A stretch of DNA of 64,000 nucleotides, taken from the NCBI GenBank assembly GCA_021018815.1, contig JAITYX010000006.1, forward strand, positions 1,205,001 to 1,269,000, given 5' to 3'. Under the pieces are notes generated by a model. That model was not told where the DNA came from and did no database searches. It saw only the letters and a program-made list of their open reading frames with translations. Source of the DNA: Talinum fruticosum (taxonomy: Eukaryota; Streptophyta; Magnoliopsida; Caryophyllales; Talinaceae). The position numbers and the translations under genes are program-made. Shown piece after piece: positions 1 through 10,760 of the stretch (the first letter of the stretch is position 1; the number at the start of each line of letters is the position of its first letter).

Positions 1-240
1 TGAATAGCGCCAAGCACTTGGTGAGCATAATGGAAAATAAGAAAAATAAGACAAACAAGATTAGATAAACAGGTGACCTTGGTTGATATAGAAACACCAC
101 AACTCGGGATCGTAAGGGCCAACCACCTTTGGTTAGTTTGGATACAATAACAACATCAAATTGAACAAAAAAATTAAATAAATAAATATTACTAGTTGAG
201 TTATAAAGGAGAGAGAGAGAACTAGTTTTCATATGCCAAA
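1..240. other. Unassigned AT-rich flank
   Basis: AT-rich sequence with a short GA run near 208-222. I see no open frame with recognisable residues and no match to the Tat remnant that follows. It could be the end of another repeat inserted in the Tat remnant; I see no terminal motif that settles this. Confidence 0.3.
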
Positions 241-751
241 GCAATCCCCCATTATAGGAATCGGCGACCCGGCCCAGGCCCGGTCGGGGCTGATCAAAGA
301 GCCGTAATTCCCCACGAATGTCGGCGCTCTTTTTGAAAATTATTCTTGAAGATGGTTTTGAAAGTTTATTAGAAATGGGGATGCATCTCGTATTGAGATT
401 TTCGATTTTGTGATTTAATTTGAAATAGTTTAAATGGAATATTGATTGGTGATTTTATGAATCTTATTTTAGAAATTAGTTTTAGAAGCCTCATGATATT
501 ATTTCATAATTTAGGAAGATAACAAAAATTTAAATTAAATTTTGCCGCAATGTTTTTGGGCCAAAACGAGTGTGAAGACATTGGCCTGGACCAAAGCCAA
601 GCTCGACCACTAACCGGCGCGGCGAGAGCCAGCGCTAACCGGTGCTCTGCGCTGGCCTTAGAGTGTCGGAAATAAAATTATTTTTTCCACTTTATATCAT
701 AAATGTCGAGGTGCAACTTTAGAGAAATAAAATGAAGAAGGGGAGTCGCCA
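241..751 (-). mobile_element. Remnant of a third Tat-type unit (5' internal side)
   Basis: This stretch aligns by eye, with many differences, to 14030-14560, which is the gag-side internal end of the complete Tat unit. It therefore looks like the 5' internal end of another unit that lies mostly to the left of the window. Read on the minus strand, it ends at 742-751 in TGGCGACTCC, a candidate primer-binding site because it begins with TGG; I did not assign the tRNA. It carries a GC-rich block near 600-655. No gag reading frame is recognisable. The matching site in the other copy (14553-14562) is degraded to TAACGACTCC. Confidence 0.5.
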
Positions 752-758
752 GTCGGTT

Positions 759-2127
759 TGAGAAATGAAAACTAACAAAAATAAAAATAAGACTATTTCA
801 ATTCTAGTATAAGAAAACTAAGTTTGAAAGAGGTTTAAAAGTTGACTCCATCGAGTCTAGAATAGAGAATCTAGATTCGGGGCGAATGTAAGAAATGTAA
901 GGATAAGGCCTTCTATTCCACTCGTCAACAGAGACCTTTACTAATTTGAGTTGTGAGTTTAAGAAATGTTTCAAACAAGCATACAACAGGTGAATATGGG
1001 AATTTAAATAAACCAAGGCATACGGAAAGCAATAAAAACAAATATGAAAGCAATAAAGAAAAGCGAGTAAAGAAATCGGTAAAGGAAAATGAAAAGAAAA
1101 GTGATAAAATAAATTACGAGTGGGCGGAGAGGATTTAAAAATGATTACATCTTTGTATCCACAATACGGAAAGCGATAAAATGCAATAATTTAAATAAAC
1201 GGTTAGAGGCCGCAAAGGAATTGAGCGCCCTCGGTTTGTCCCACTTGCTGATTTTGATCTCAAATCGGATCCGGAAGCATGACGATGGATAAACAAATAC
1301 TAAAAGTGGATTTTTGTGGATTTGGTGTAAGTAGAATGATGTATAGTAGTGTAGGTTAGGAGATCGAATGAGATGACGATATTGTTCTAGAGAGTAGTGA
1401 GGGTTATATAAAAATGAGCTAAGAGATCGGAATATCGTGAAGCATTCGAGTAACTCTTAGCTTAATTTCAGCGGTGTGCGGCTAGGTATTGACCTGTCCC
1501 CAAATGAGAAGCTAAGCTCTCTATTTATAGGGAAAAGCTTAGGTCACAAAAATGACCTTAAAAGCACTCAAACAATCGTCCAAAAGTAGAAATAAACCGA
1601 CTAGAAAAATCGAAAAAATCGGATAAAATCGGTGTGAACTGCAAATACCCGGGAAGGGTTGAGGATCGCGACGCCGACCTCAAAACAGCGTCGTTTGGCA
1701 AAATAGTCTTATGTGCTTCAACCGGTCGCATACGCGAGTGCTTTGGCGAATTTTCCCCGAAGCGCAGCTCGGCCAATGCGACGTCTTACGGACAAGTTAA
1801 GCTCCATGTCTTAGATAGACGCTAAAGACGAAATGCTGTGTTTAGTAGTCAACAAGGCATGATACACGTGCTCAGGCCAAATGTTGACCTAAAGTGTTGC
1901 CCCAGGCTTGGACCGGTTGAAAGAAAATGGATTTGTAGGCCGGCCCAAAGCAGAGAAAGCTGATTTTTGTGCTTAGGGGTTTTTCATGGTTTATCGGCTT
2001 CGGTTACACCAATTAGACTCTAACCGTGATTCCAATCCGCAAAAAGGATTAAGATTTTATGACCGGGCTAAGAAAATAAAATAACGAAAATAAAAGAGAT
2101 AAGAGTGACACGTTTTCGGTGTTTATA
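759..2127 (-). mobile_element. Tat-type Ty3/gypsy LTR 1 (3' LTR of unit 1)
   Basis: This block is repeated at about 14567-16062, with internal sequence on both sides of each copy, as expected for an LTR. Read on the minus strand, it starts near 2127 with TATAAACACC; the second copy starts CGTAGACACC, and both look like decayed forms of the TGTAGACACC start seen in plant Tat LTRs. A purine-rich tract lies just outside (2128-2147 on the minus strand, core GTATGGGGCTAAC), as expected for a 3' LTR. The left end near 759 is the less certain boundary. Length is about 1.37 kb. The LTR is shared in layout with the remnant to its left, so it may also act as that unit's 5' LTR. Confidence 0.6.
1521..1529 (-). 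promoter_or_regulatory. TATA box of Tat LTR 1
   Basis: The minus strand reads TATAAATAG followed by AGAGCTTAGC. The same box and flank occur in the second LTR at 15343-15351. Its place inside the LTR fits the core promoter of the genomic RNA, transcribed leftward. Confidence 0.55.
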
Positions 2128-2719
2128 GTTAGCCCCATACTTTGACCAAGTCCGAAAGACGAATGGTCAAGGTAGACACTAAAGAATACTTATCTTGTCT
2201 ACGAGGCATTGCTTCGAATGCTAATTGATTTGTAGTGACTGGAATTGGTTGATGTTGAACCTGAACTCCAAAACGAGGTCTGGACTTAATCACGAAGCGT
2301 GTGTTATGAAGTGCGGTAAAAGGGTCCAAAGACCCACTTGCATGCATAATACTCCAAGAGGCCACTTGCCATGCCCGATGAGACTTCACCAACCTAGCCC
2401 CCAGCTATGCTTGCAAAGCTGCCGCTGAGCCGACGCCGGTCAGGCCTCGTAGCCGGCGCCGGCCAGCCTTTGGGCGGGTTTTGTCTCAAGGAATGCTCCT
2501 TGCTTCCATGCTTGGTCTCCTCTTGCTTTTTACATTTTGTCTTATGTTCTTGTTAAGCTTGGCTGAATTTTCTTATAAAAAATGGGACTCGGTGTGTTCA
2601 TTTTGCACAAATCACTTGCTCCTTTCTTTACTTCTTCTTGCTTGCTTTAACTTTGTTCTAGCTTGCTCATGCTTATCTTGTGAAAACTAGCTCGGTTTTA
2701 TTACATAACTTCTTCAAAA
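2128..2719 (+). other. Leader of accessory gene 1, after the Tat polypurine tract
   Basis: The first 20 bases are the purine-rich tract on the minus strand. The rest is a non-coding leader that matches 16063-16530 in unit 2 only up to about 2540. A TATA box (TATAAAA, 2574-2580) lies about 140 bp before the first ATG of the plus-strand gene. GC-rich motifs with GCCGGCGCCGGCC lie at 2430-2464. A hydrophobic open frame at 2481-2690 is treated as chance. Confidence 0.4.
2574..2580 (+). promoter_or_regulatory. TATA box of antisense accessory gene 1
   Basis: TATAAAA on the plus strand, about 140 bp upstream of the ATG at 2720 and opposite in direction to the retrotransposon's own transcription. 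The matching part of unit 2 is deleted, so conservation cannot be tested here. Confidence 0.4.
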
Positions 2720-5274
2720 ATGTCTAGAAGGCGTGCCCACCCCGTTAGGAGAACAAGATCCGAGAGCCTCATCCATGAAAACTTGTTGGAGTTGGAATGG
2801 TGTCCTCACCATGAGTGGAACCCCAATGACCTCTTGGTGGAGGCTGAGAGCCATGTATCATCTCTCATCATCTCTACCTCGATAAGTTTATTGATTTGAA
2901 TTTCTTACTTTAGGTATTTGAAATTGTATCTTCTACTAAAATCTTGTTGGATTTTCATTTTATAGAAGGGCACCATTCCGGGTAGTGGTGCCATTGGTAA
3001 ATTCATCGAGACTTTCAAGGAGCGGAACTACCCCTTAGAGCAAATCATGAACAATGTTGTGTTTGGCCTTTTCTTTATTACTTTATGTCATTTGTGTGAC
3101 CGAAAATAACGTGACCATACCGATCCATTAGTCGGCGATTTTGGGACACCACAAACACTTTTCATCTCCTATTCGGGAAATGGCTATCACACCTCTTGAC
3201 TTTCGCTGTACTTTTAGCCTTAAGCTTTTCGGGGAACCCCTAGTTTACGACCAAGATTTATACAAAAATGTGACTATTTACATTACCTCTTCGAGTCCCA
3301 TAGCTAGCCGGTTTCCTTCGGGGCAACTATTTTAAATACACCCTTCTTTTCGAGGCCTTTGAAAAGGCTGAGTTGTAGGCTCAACAGACTCCACAACAAT
3401 AGGTCCGGATAGTGTTGGCCCTTATGCTAAGCACATCCATCATTTTAGACTAAGCTTCCAAAGTATACGTCCAGTATTTGGTAAGCTTTGTGGACTTAGA
3501 CAAAATTAAAGACCTCAATTAGGGTGTGCCCTCCTATACTTATCTCATAAGGGGTTTGCGTTTCGGGGCTAGGCACACAACGGCTGAAAAGGACTTGTTG
3601 AATTACATGCCCTTGTGTGGTTTGTGGAAGGTTATCGATGTATGCTCATCCTTCTTTTAGTCTCTAAAACATCTTATCTCATATAGATAAGGATCTTACT
3701 TGTATTGTAAACTTGCTGCCGTGGTTATATGAGTACTTTCCCCAATTTTCACCCAATTCAAGAAACCATCCTTCTTCCCCAACTTCGGTAGCGTGGGCTA
3801 AAGTCTACCTCCAACAATGAAAAGTGTATGACATTGTCTCTTTGAGGTCTACCCTCAACCACGTGGCCACGATACATTACTTTTATGCTTTAAATTTTGA
3901 GCTAGAATGACCTAACAATTTTATGCTTTCAGCCCAATTTTCTCGCCCTAGGCCACGGCTCGTGGTGGGCCTATGGGCAAGATCACTGGTGTAGCCGACG
4001 CCGGCCAAATGACCGGGCTTTATTGCCTATTTTTGCTGGTTCTGGCTTGTCTTCTCATAGGTCTTGTGTGTGCAGGCCAATTTTCATCCTTGGACCCACA
4101 CTCGGCTTCTTCCAAGCCTTGGCATAGAGCGGGAGTTGAGTGAAAGGCGGATTTTGCTTAAAGGTCCGTTTAGTTTTTGTTGGTACCTTGGTGAGTGGGT
4201 TATGCCATAAATCCAGTATCACATGTGGCCTCATTTTGTTCCCCAAGACTCACTAAAGACAATGTTCTATTTCTGCTCCATAACTCAAGAGTAGCAAGAA
4301 GAAATTACCACTGGGTACCTTTATACTTAGTTCTTGGATATGAATTCGTCTTATGTTCAATATTTGGGACGAATCATGATGCGATTGGTAAGTCCTCATC
4401 TACCCTTTTGAGCGATTAAATTTCTTGTATGGAAATTAACTCTATCTCTATAGCTTCTTCCTGGTGACATCTACATTCCGAGTCTCGATGTCGACGTATC
4501 TCAACTCGGGGAATCCCCATGTTATGTCAAGATTCCGAAAATTCCTAAGTCCGAATGTGTGGGGCATCCGTTCCCAAAAAATTGGAAAGGGGTAAGAGTA
4601 TTATGCTCTTTTACTTTTAGTTAATGCTAAAAATTTCTTGCTAACACAATGAATTTGCGATACGATCGAGAACAATCTCGAACCGTGTCCATCAAACTCT
4701 AGTATGCCACCAAAGTTTTCAAAGACTTATTTATCGATCGAACCTTCCAAACATTTTGGGTGAGATTAGTTAGTTAAACTGCTAATTCATGAGTTTTTAG
4801 TAGGTTTGCTAATCACTCTATTATTTTTATAGGATCATCGATCTAGGTCCGCTTCAATCAGGAGGTTTCCTTGGCAGCATTGGGGCTCAAACACGTTCCT
4901 CTAGTTAACAAATGTCGTCCAAGTAGCACTGTTGTTATTGATTCTTTGCGTTTTCCCTCTCGGCGCTCTCATGGGCATAGTGCTTCGAGGCGAAGCCAAG
5001 TACTTCCACACCGGACCTAGTTCTTCTATTGTAGGGCCTAGCTCTTCCGAGACCGACATGGACGTCATGCCTTTGCAAGCGCTTGACCCTTATAACATTC
5101 CATATGATTTTCATCGGATGTCATACGAGTGGACCTTATCACGAGGCCTCTTAATCGACTTTAGACTACGCGACTAGTTCTTCGCAAGCTGCTGGGGTTA
5201 TACGAGTTTTCACTTCGATCTTGGAGGATTTACGCAATTATATCTTTAGTAATGCTCCCAACGATGAAGATTGA
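2720..5274 (+). pseudogene. Antisense accessory gene 1, plant mobile domain-like (Tat unit 1)
   Basis: A multi-exon plus-strand gene lying between pol and the 3' LTR of a minus-strand Tat element. Exon 1 (2720-2854) encodes 45 residues rich in Arg and ends at a GT donor. The intron closes at an AG at 2965, and exon 2 resumes in phase with KGTIPGSGAIGKF. Near 3125-3300 two adjacent frames give WDTTNTFH and then GEMAITPLDF-like sequence (seen as REMAITPLDF), typical of the N-terminal part of the plant mobile domain (PF10536, also called aminotransferase-like). Later exons are 4076-4387, 4454-4591 (46 codons, LLPGDIYIPSLD), 4661-4759 and 4833-5274, with GT/AG borders repeated in unit 2. The protein ends in the acidic run NDED. 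Internal stops and at least one frameshift show decay. The domain is known from host proteins of the MAIN/MAIL1 type and from plant retrotransposons; the role here is unknown. Confidence 0.7.
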
Positions 5275-5681
5275 ATAATCTCTTGTAGGGTGCTTAATTA
5301 ATATTAATATTTTGTACCATTTGACTCTACGCAATGAGATGAATGCAAAGACTCGATTCTAAAATGCTTTATTTATTTATATGATACGAAAAAATTCAAA
5401 TACAAATCGAAAAAAATTAAAAAAAATTACACTAGCCCCATTTCCCCAAAAGAAAATAATAAAATAAAAAATTGGAAATGGTACGTGCATGATCCATAAA
5501 TAACGGGCGTAGCCGAAATGGGCCATAAGCGAAAACAAAAATTGGCCCAATGCACAAGGAATGCTCGGACCGAAAAAACAAGTGGAACCCGTCGGTCCGG
5601 ATGGTCCGGCCAACTATCGGCCTAGATTTGGCTGGCTCCAGGTGGCGTGATGGAGGAGGATTCTGGTCCCGAGAAATATGC
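5275..5681. other. Spacer between the two antisense genes
   Basis: Non-coding, A-rich in the middle (about 5385-5470). It has a clear counterpart in unit 2 (17752-17830 plus 18804-19142), where a hAT-like element has inserted. It probably holds the 3' end of gene 1 and the upstream promoter region of gene 2. No reading frame is conserved between the two copies. Confidence 0.5.
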
Positions 5682-5690
5682 TATAAAAAG
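5682..5690 (+). promoter_or_regulatory. TATA box of antisense accessory gene 2
   Basis: TATAAAAAG on the plus strand, 115 bp upstream of the ATG at 5797. In unit 2 a TATAAAT box sits at 19143-19149, 122 bp upstream of the matching ATG (19265), and the sequence after both boxes is recognisably related (a shared CCGAAAATTA). Two related copies keeping box, spacing and ATG support a true promoter. Confidence 0.55.
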
Positions 5691-5796
5691 GACCGGTAGC
5701 CGGTCTCCGAAAATTACACCTTCAATACTCATCTACAACTTTACAAAAATAGTCCCTAAGAAAATCCCATTTCCTTTGTTCTTTCAATTGCTCAAG

Positions 5797-7335
5797 ATGA
5801 ATTTGATTACTGAATTGACCCGCTAGATGCACGAGATAAGTGAGGCCGACGAGTAGAGTTATCCCGTTATGGAGTGAATACCCTATTCAACATTTGACGA
5901 GTAAAGATTTACTTGGACTCTGTTAAGGGCTATAGTGGCCTTTTTGGGATCATGTATATCATGCATTTAGGTTCGGGGATAAAGAATTGTGTCCCCTCTA
6001 TGAGGAATGCGATGCCATTTTAGGCATTCATCGTTAGACCAAACTCGTGGTTCGACACCTTCTACTAATATCTTTGAGACATACAAACATCTTCTAAGGT
6101 TGAATAACGAGGAATCTGAGTTGGATTCTAATTAAGGATGGGGTGCATCCGATTAATCGATGTCACACATCCGTCCGATGTATGATGCATATTCAAAAAC
6201 GTCGGGCCATTATTACTTGCTTGATAGGTGGCTTTCTATTAGTAGGAGGCCACAAGGATATGGCGCCGGTTGCGCTATTGGACTTTATCGAGAAGTTGGA
6301 GGATCACCACTCCTTCACTCCTCCGATTATTGCATATATTATCTTAGGAGTCTGGACCTGGTTGAAGCAAATCCAAATGAGGACTTTACAGGCAACCCCT
6401 CTTATTGCGGGTAAATAGTAAGATATATGCGGGAATCAATCGCTAGGGTCGGAAGGGTGACCCCGACCAAGAGATGGCGGTGCAGGCGTCGGCGAGGCTA
6501 AAAAGCCCTTGGCTTTTCCCGAGTCTCGCTTTTCCTTTTCTTTTAATTCTTGATTTTGCTTATGTTGGGCCGTGCGAGTCATTATTAATTTTATTATCCG
6601 TGGTGTGCGGATCTGGTTGGTGGAACACTTTAGAATTGGTGCGAGGACTTAAAATAGCGGACGAGGACATGACTACACAATTACGTTAGCTGTAGCGGCT
6701 GGGTGCGCTCACCGATCATGCGGTTTCTTGGTGGGAGACCTGGTTTAGAGCTGGGCATCCTGTTGAGTGGTACATCGAGCATTGAAGGGTGTCCCAATTT
6801 AGGATACACATCGAGAGGCATCTATTTGTACGTTCGTTGGGCCTTGAAACCAATAGGTACTATTTCCCTAACCGTGTAATGCGGCAAATAGGGTGATTCC
6901 AGGATATCCCTTACTTGGATTAGATTGCGCCTACCTCTTTTGAGATCATTGAAGGCTGCGGTAGCGCGAGGTGCTTTCTTACATGGGTTGGTTATTGGAC
7001 GAACCTGCCGAGGTTGCTGAAGCCCGTAGAAAAGGTCTCTAGATTTATCTAGAGTGGATAAAAAGACCAATCCCAAACAATGCAAGGCACCGAGGGCTCG
7101 TGAACGTGATCCAAGAGGAGAAATTCCTGCTGTGTCACCTCTTCATATTCGCGAATTGGTCCTGTAGCTCGACAAATAGGCTCGTAGGAGAAAAGCTGAA
7201 GCTAAGGAAGCTGAAAATAGGAGGGCTCGCAGGATTAAGGAGCTAAAGAAGCGAATCCGAGGAGGATGCAGCCGAGTTAAGCGGTGTAAAAGGGAAGTTT
7301 TAGGCGAGACTATGGATGAGATTAGGAAAGAATAA
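5797..7335 (+). pseudogene. Antisense accessory gene 2, DUF7745-like (Tat unit 1)
   Basis: This is the second plus-strand gene of the unit. It starts with ATG and a short leader peptide (MNLITELT) and has many stops. The segment 6240-6370 encodes LVGGHKDMAPVALLDFIEKLE followed by an ILAET-like stretch. The pattern (hydrophobic-G-H, then a DFxE motif) recalls DUF7745 proteins, which I know from plant retrotransposon-associated sequences; I could not check this by search. A probable intron starts near 6411, after ATPLIAG, and its acceptor lies near 6611, where the frame continues with WLVEHF-like sequence. The last exon encodes a Lys/Arg/Glu-rich tail with an ARRIKELKKR run that could form a coiled coil, ending at TAA 7333-7335. 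Unit 2 has the same exon order. The family name is tentative; that it is a second gene antisense to pol is firm. Confidence 0.55.
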
Positions 7336-7870
7336 GAATTAGGAAATTTTAGTTTTGCCTCTTTACAAAAATTTATTTTTCAAGTAGTATGCTTGTTATT
7401 TCCCTCTTTATTTAGGTATGTATTCGGGTAAGTAGTAGGCTTACCCTTCATTATTAATTATAAAATAAAAAGTAAGTTTTATGCTCACTTTTATGCTTTA
7501 TTCATGTTATCGCTCACTTAAAGGAATTAACTAATAACTAGATGGTCTAATTACGCCATCCTAAAAAATAATAATTAAGCAATAAAATGCCGAGGTATAA
7601 AATATTAGCCAAAGGGTTTTCTTTGCTTGGTCGTCTCGTCATTGACCGAATGGTGGTCGACGCCAGCCATGGGCGTGGCCTATTTGGGCTGGGTCTAGCT
7701 AATTATGGGAATTATTTAGTATTATACTAAACATAATATTTATTTAACTAATCAAAGTTAGTATATTGAAAAATTTCTTCTCTGTCCAAATTAGTTAGTT
7801 TAACTACTCCTCTCGACAGTATTTGACTCGCGTATAAATGGACCTTGCCAATTGGGCCTAAATTTCCCTC
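7336..7870. other. Spacer between antisense gene 2 and integrase
   Basis: AT-rich sequence where the 3' ends of the plus-strand gene and minus-strand pol converge. It matches 22491-23100 in unit 2, including a distinctive GTAGGCTTA and a run of TTTTATGCT repeats near 7420-7500. A GC-rich motif of the GTCGACGCCAGCC type lies at 7656-7668. No reading frame is supported. Confidence 0.5.
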
Positions 7871-8720
7871 TAGGGTCTTGAATTGGCGCTTTAATCTCTT
7901 TAAGGACCAACTCGTAATCTGTAAATTATGAGGCTTAACTTTTTGTTAAATGCCCTTGATATACGAACTTGGTACATTTGTACATTATGTAGAGCATGTA
8001 AACGCCTTTTGTCTAGTAATACTAACTCCTCCTAGTGCGCTTTAGCCCATTCTACTTTAGGAATTTGACTTTCTGCAATGATTCGTAAAGAAGGGATGAT
8101 AATTTCTATTGGAAGGACTGCTTCCATACCGTATATTAGGGAGCAAGGTGTCGCTATTGTTGAGGTTATAATGGAGGTTCGGTAGCCCCATAAAGCGAAG
8201 GGCAATTTATCAAGCCTATCCTTTTAATTGACAACCATTTTCTTCACTATCTTTCGGATGTTTTTGTTAGCGGCCTCAATTGCTACGTTGGTGCAGGGGC
8301 GATAGGGAGAAGACCTATGATGATTAATTTTGTACTTGTCTAATAGATCTGTCACCTCTTTCTTAAAATGATGACCATAGTCACTAATCATTTCATGAGT
8401 TACTCCATATCGACAGATGATATTATGAGTTATGAATTTTGTCACATATTTTGATGTTATAGTCACATAGGAAGCCGCTTCTACCCACTCGGTAAACTAC
8501 TCAATCACTACTAATACAAATTCATAACCACCTGTTCCTTTAGGGGTTACTTTTCCAATGATGTCAATGCCCCAAACTAAGAATGGCTAGGGCGATACAA
8601 TTGTCATTAAAAAGGAAGGTGGTTGGTGTTGCAAGTTTGCATACACTTGACACTAGTGACATCTTTTAACAAATTCATGACAATCCTTTGCCATGGTCGA
8701 CTAATAATACCTTAATCTTT
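7871..8720 (-). pseudogene. Ty3/gypsy integrase (Tat unit 1)
   Basis: Read leftward, the segment begins with the zinc-binding end (CHEFVKRCH then a stop then CQ, near 8645-8700). It continues with WGIDIIGKVTPKG, which contains the first catalytic Asp. The open frame 8224-8466 carries the second Asp in ISDYG and the catalytic Glu in AIEAANKN. The C-terminal part (7880-8220) includes LPFALWGYRTS and YGMEAVLPIEI, typical of gypsy integrases. Stops and at least one frameshift break the frame, so no active enzyme is expected. The same C-terminal part is present in unit 2 (about 23090-23377), where it is the target of copia element A. Confidence 0.75.
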
Positions 8721-9560
8721 AAATTTTCCGAACCAACATTCTTCGTTTCATATGGGGTCCACACTCCCCACCATGAATATCAATCATTATGAGTTACTGC
8801 TTCATGTTGGTTCACATAAAGTAAGCTAATTCCTATGCTTGGTTTTCTTGTACAATTGCCCTTGATTAATGAAAAGCTGTGCTGCTAACATAAGGATGGC
8901 TCGTTGGGCTCTATAGGTGGAGTCCAGTGGGTATTCTTGGTTTTATAAGTACCGATAGATGTCATGGTACCAACTAGTTTGATTAATACTAAACACTTCT
9001 ATTGCATATATATGCGCGAGGTTGACTCCATCGTTCCACATAAATGGGCATTGAATGAATGCTGCTAGGGATATTGATCATAGATGTTAACTTAAGGGCA
9101 TATGTGAACTTGTTATCATCCCCAGGAAGGTATGTATATGATATGCTATCACAATATTTTGCTAATTCTATCAAATTCGCTTGTTAGGGTGCCAAGGCTT
9201 CACTACATACCTTCCACTTTTGTGAAATCTGATTGATGATAAGGCTGGAGTCACCGAAAACCCCGACATTCTTGGATCCTATTTCTATGGCGGCTTGGAG
9301 TCCCGTGATACATGCTTCATATTATGCAGTGTTATTGGTAACATCAAAATCTAATTTGACTGAAACGGGAGTATGTGCTTGCTCCGGTGAGACTAAAAGA
9401 ATCCCTACTCCGGAGCCTTTCGATTGGAAGCTCCATCAAAGTACATAGTCCACATTTCAACTTCTATTTATAGAATGTTCTCATCTAGAAAGTCTAGATG
9501 TTTGGTTTGTACGCCTGATTCTTGGTAGGTCGGTTAGAAACTCGATACTACTTTTCCCTT
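8721..9560 (-). pseudogene. Ty3/gypsy RNase H and connection to integrase (Tat unit 1)
   Basis: The minus-strand translation around 9240-9480 contains fragments such as LDGASNRK, a TNNTAEYEACI-like stretch (here decayed) and SKPP, in the order expected for gypsy RNase H. The frame 8989-9174 (MIELAKYCDSISYTYLPGDDNKFTYALKLTSM is split by the limits of the track but clearly readable in part as YTYLPGDDNKF and ALKLTSM) is the usual link after RNase H, equivalent to the LPREENxxADALAxLAS motif. Several in-frame stops are present, and the protein is not functional. Confidence 0.65.
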
Positions 9561-10760
9561 GATGGCTTTTTATGGGACATACTTGAGTTTAAATTCGATA
9601 GCATGATTCTCCATCTAGCTATCTTGCTACTGATGGTTGGTTGCTCAAGAATATATTTGATGGGATCCATTGGTGCTACTACATGTATCGTCTAAGCCAG
9701 CATGTAGTGTCTAAGCTTCTTAGTGGCCTAGACTAAAGTCAATGATGTTTTTTTGGAGGTGTATATCGATTCTCATAACCTAAGAATTTCTTGCTTAGAT
9801 AATACACTACATGTTCCTCCTTTTTATCCCGTTAAGCTAACATGGCTCCTATTGTAGTTTCTCTTGTAGTGAGGTATAAGAGCAATGGATTTCCTAATTC
9901 TAGCTGGCAGATTGGCTAAATACTCGTTAACCTTCTTGAATGCTTTTTGGCATTCTTCATCCTAAATAGGCTTAACTCCTTTTTGAGCTTCTTAAACATG
10001 GGTTCATGAGTCGGTTTTGATATGAAACGATTATTGTATTGTAAATGTTCCAGAAAACCCCGTATCTCCTTCTTTGTCTTCGGTGGTGGAATCTCCTGGA
10101 TAGCTTCGATCTTAGATGGATCAACTTCAATGACTCGACCACATAGCCCAACAGTTTGCATGGGGTTACCCCAAAGGCACACTTTTGAGGGTTAAGGCGC
10201 ATGTTATATTTACGTAGTCTTTCGAAGAATTTCCTAAGGCTAGGTAGGTGCCCTGCCCTATCCTTGGACTAGATGATCATGTCATCCACGTAAAATTCTA
10301 CTTCTTTATGTATCATGTCATGTAGCTACATCATGCTCGTCCTCCGATACATAGCTCCGGCATTCTTGAGTCCAAAAGGCATTACTACATAACAATAGGT
10401 CCCCTATTGAGTGATGAAGGTTGTTTTTTTCATGTCTTCTTCAACCATCATCACTTGATTGTAGCCAACATATCCATCTATGAATGAAAATAAGGCATGA
10501 CCAGTCGTGCTATCGACCGAGAATGTCGATGTGAGGCAACGAGAAGTCATCCTTGGGGCTGGCCTTATTTAGATCCCCGAAGTTGACACACATCCGGACA
10601 TTGCCATGTTTCTTTGGAACCGGGCACTATGTTTGCTACCCACCGAGGGTAGTGTACCACTTTAATAAACCCAACTTCTAGTTGCTTATGAACTTCTTCC
10701 TTAATCTTCAATGCCCACTCGATTTTATTCTCCTAAGTTTTTGCTTAACTGGCTTAGCAT
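9561..10760 (-). pseudogene. Ty3/gypsy reverse transcriptase (Tat unit 1)
   Basis: The RT core is readable across several frames on the minus strand: VRMCVNFGDLNKASPKDDF near 10540-10600, a GYNQI-like region near 10450, and the catalytic YVDD box encoded at about 10281-10296 (EFYVDDMII). The frame 9916-10182 continues with IEVDPSKIEAIQEIPPPKT and GFLEHLQYNNRFI, the thumb/connection region preceding RNase H. The order and motifs match the Tat branch of Ty3/gypsy. At least four stops and several frameshifts interrupt it. Confidence 0.75.

Noticed and set aside
208..222. GA microsatellite near the left edge
   Set aside because: Too short to be informative.
2481..2690. Hydrophobic 69-codon plus-strand open frame that looks like a membrane protein
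   Set aside because: It overlaps the TATA box of gene 1, has T-rich composition that forces Leu/Phe codons, and is not present in the second copy.
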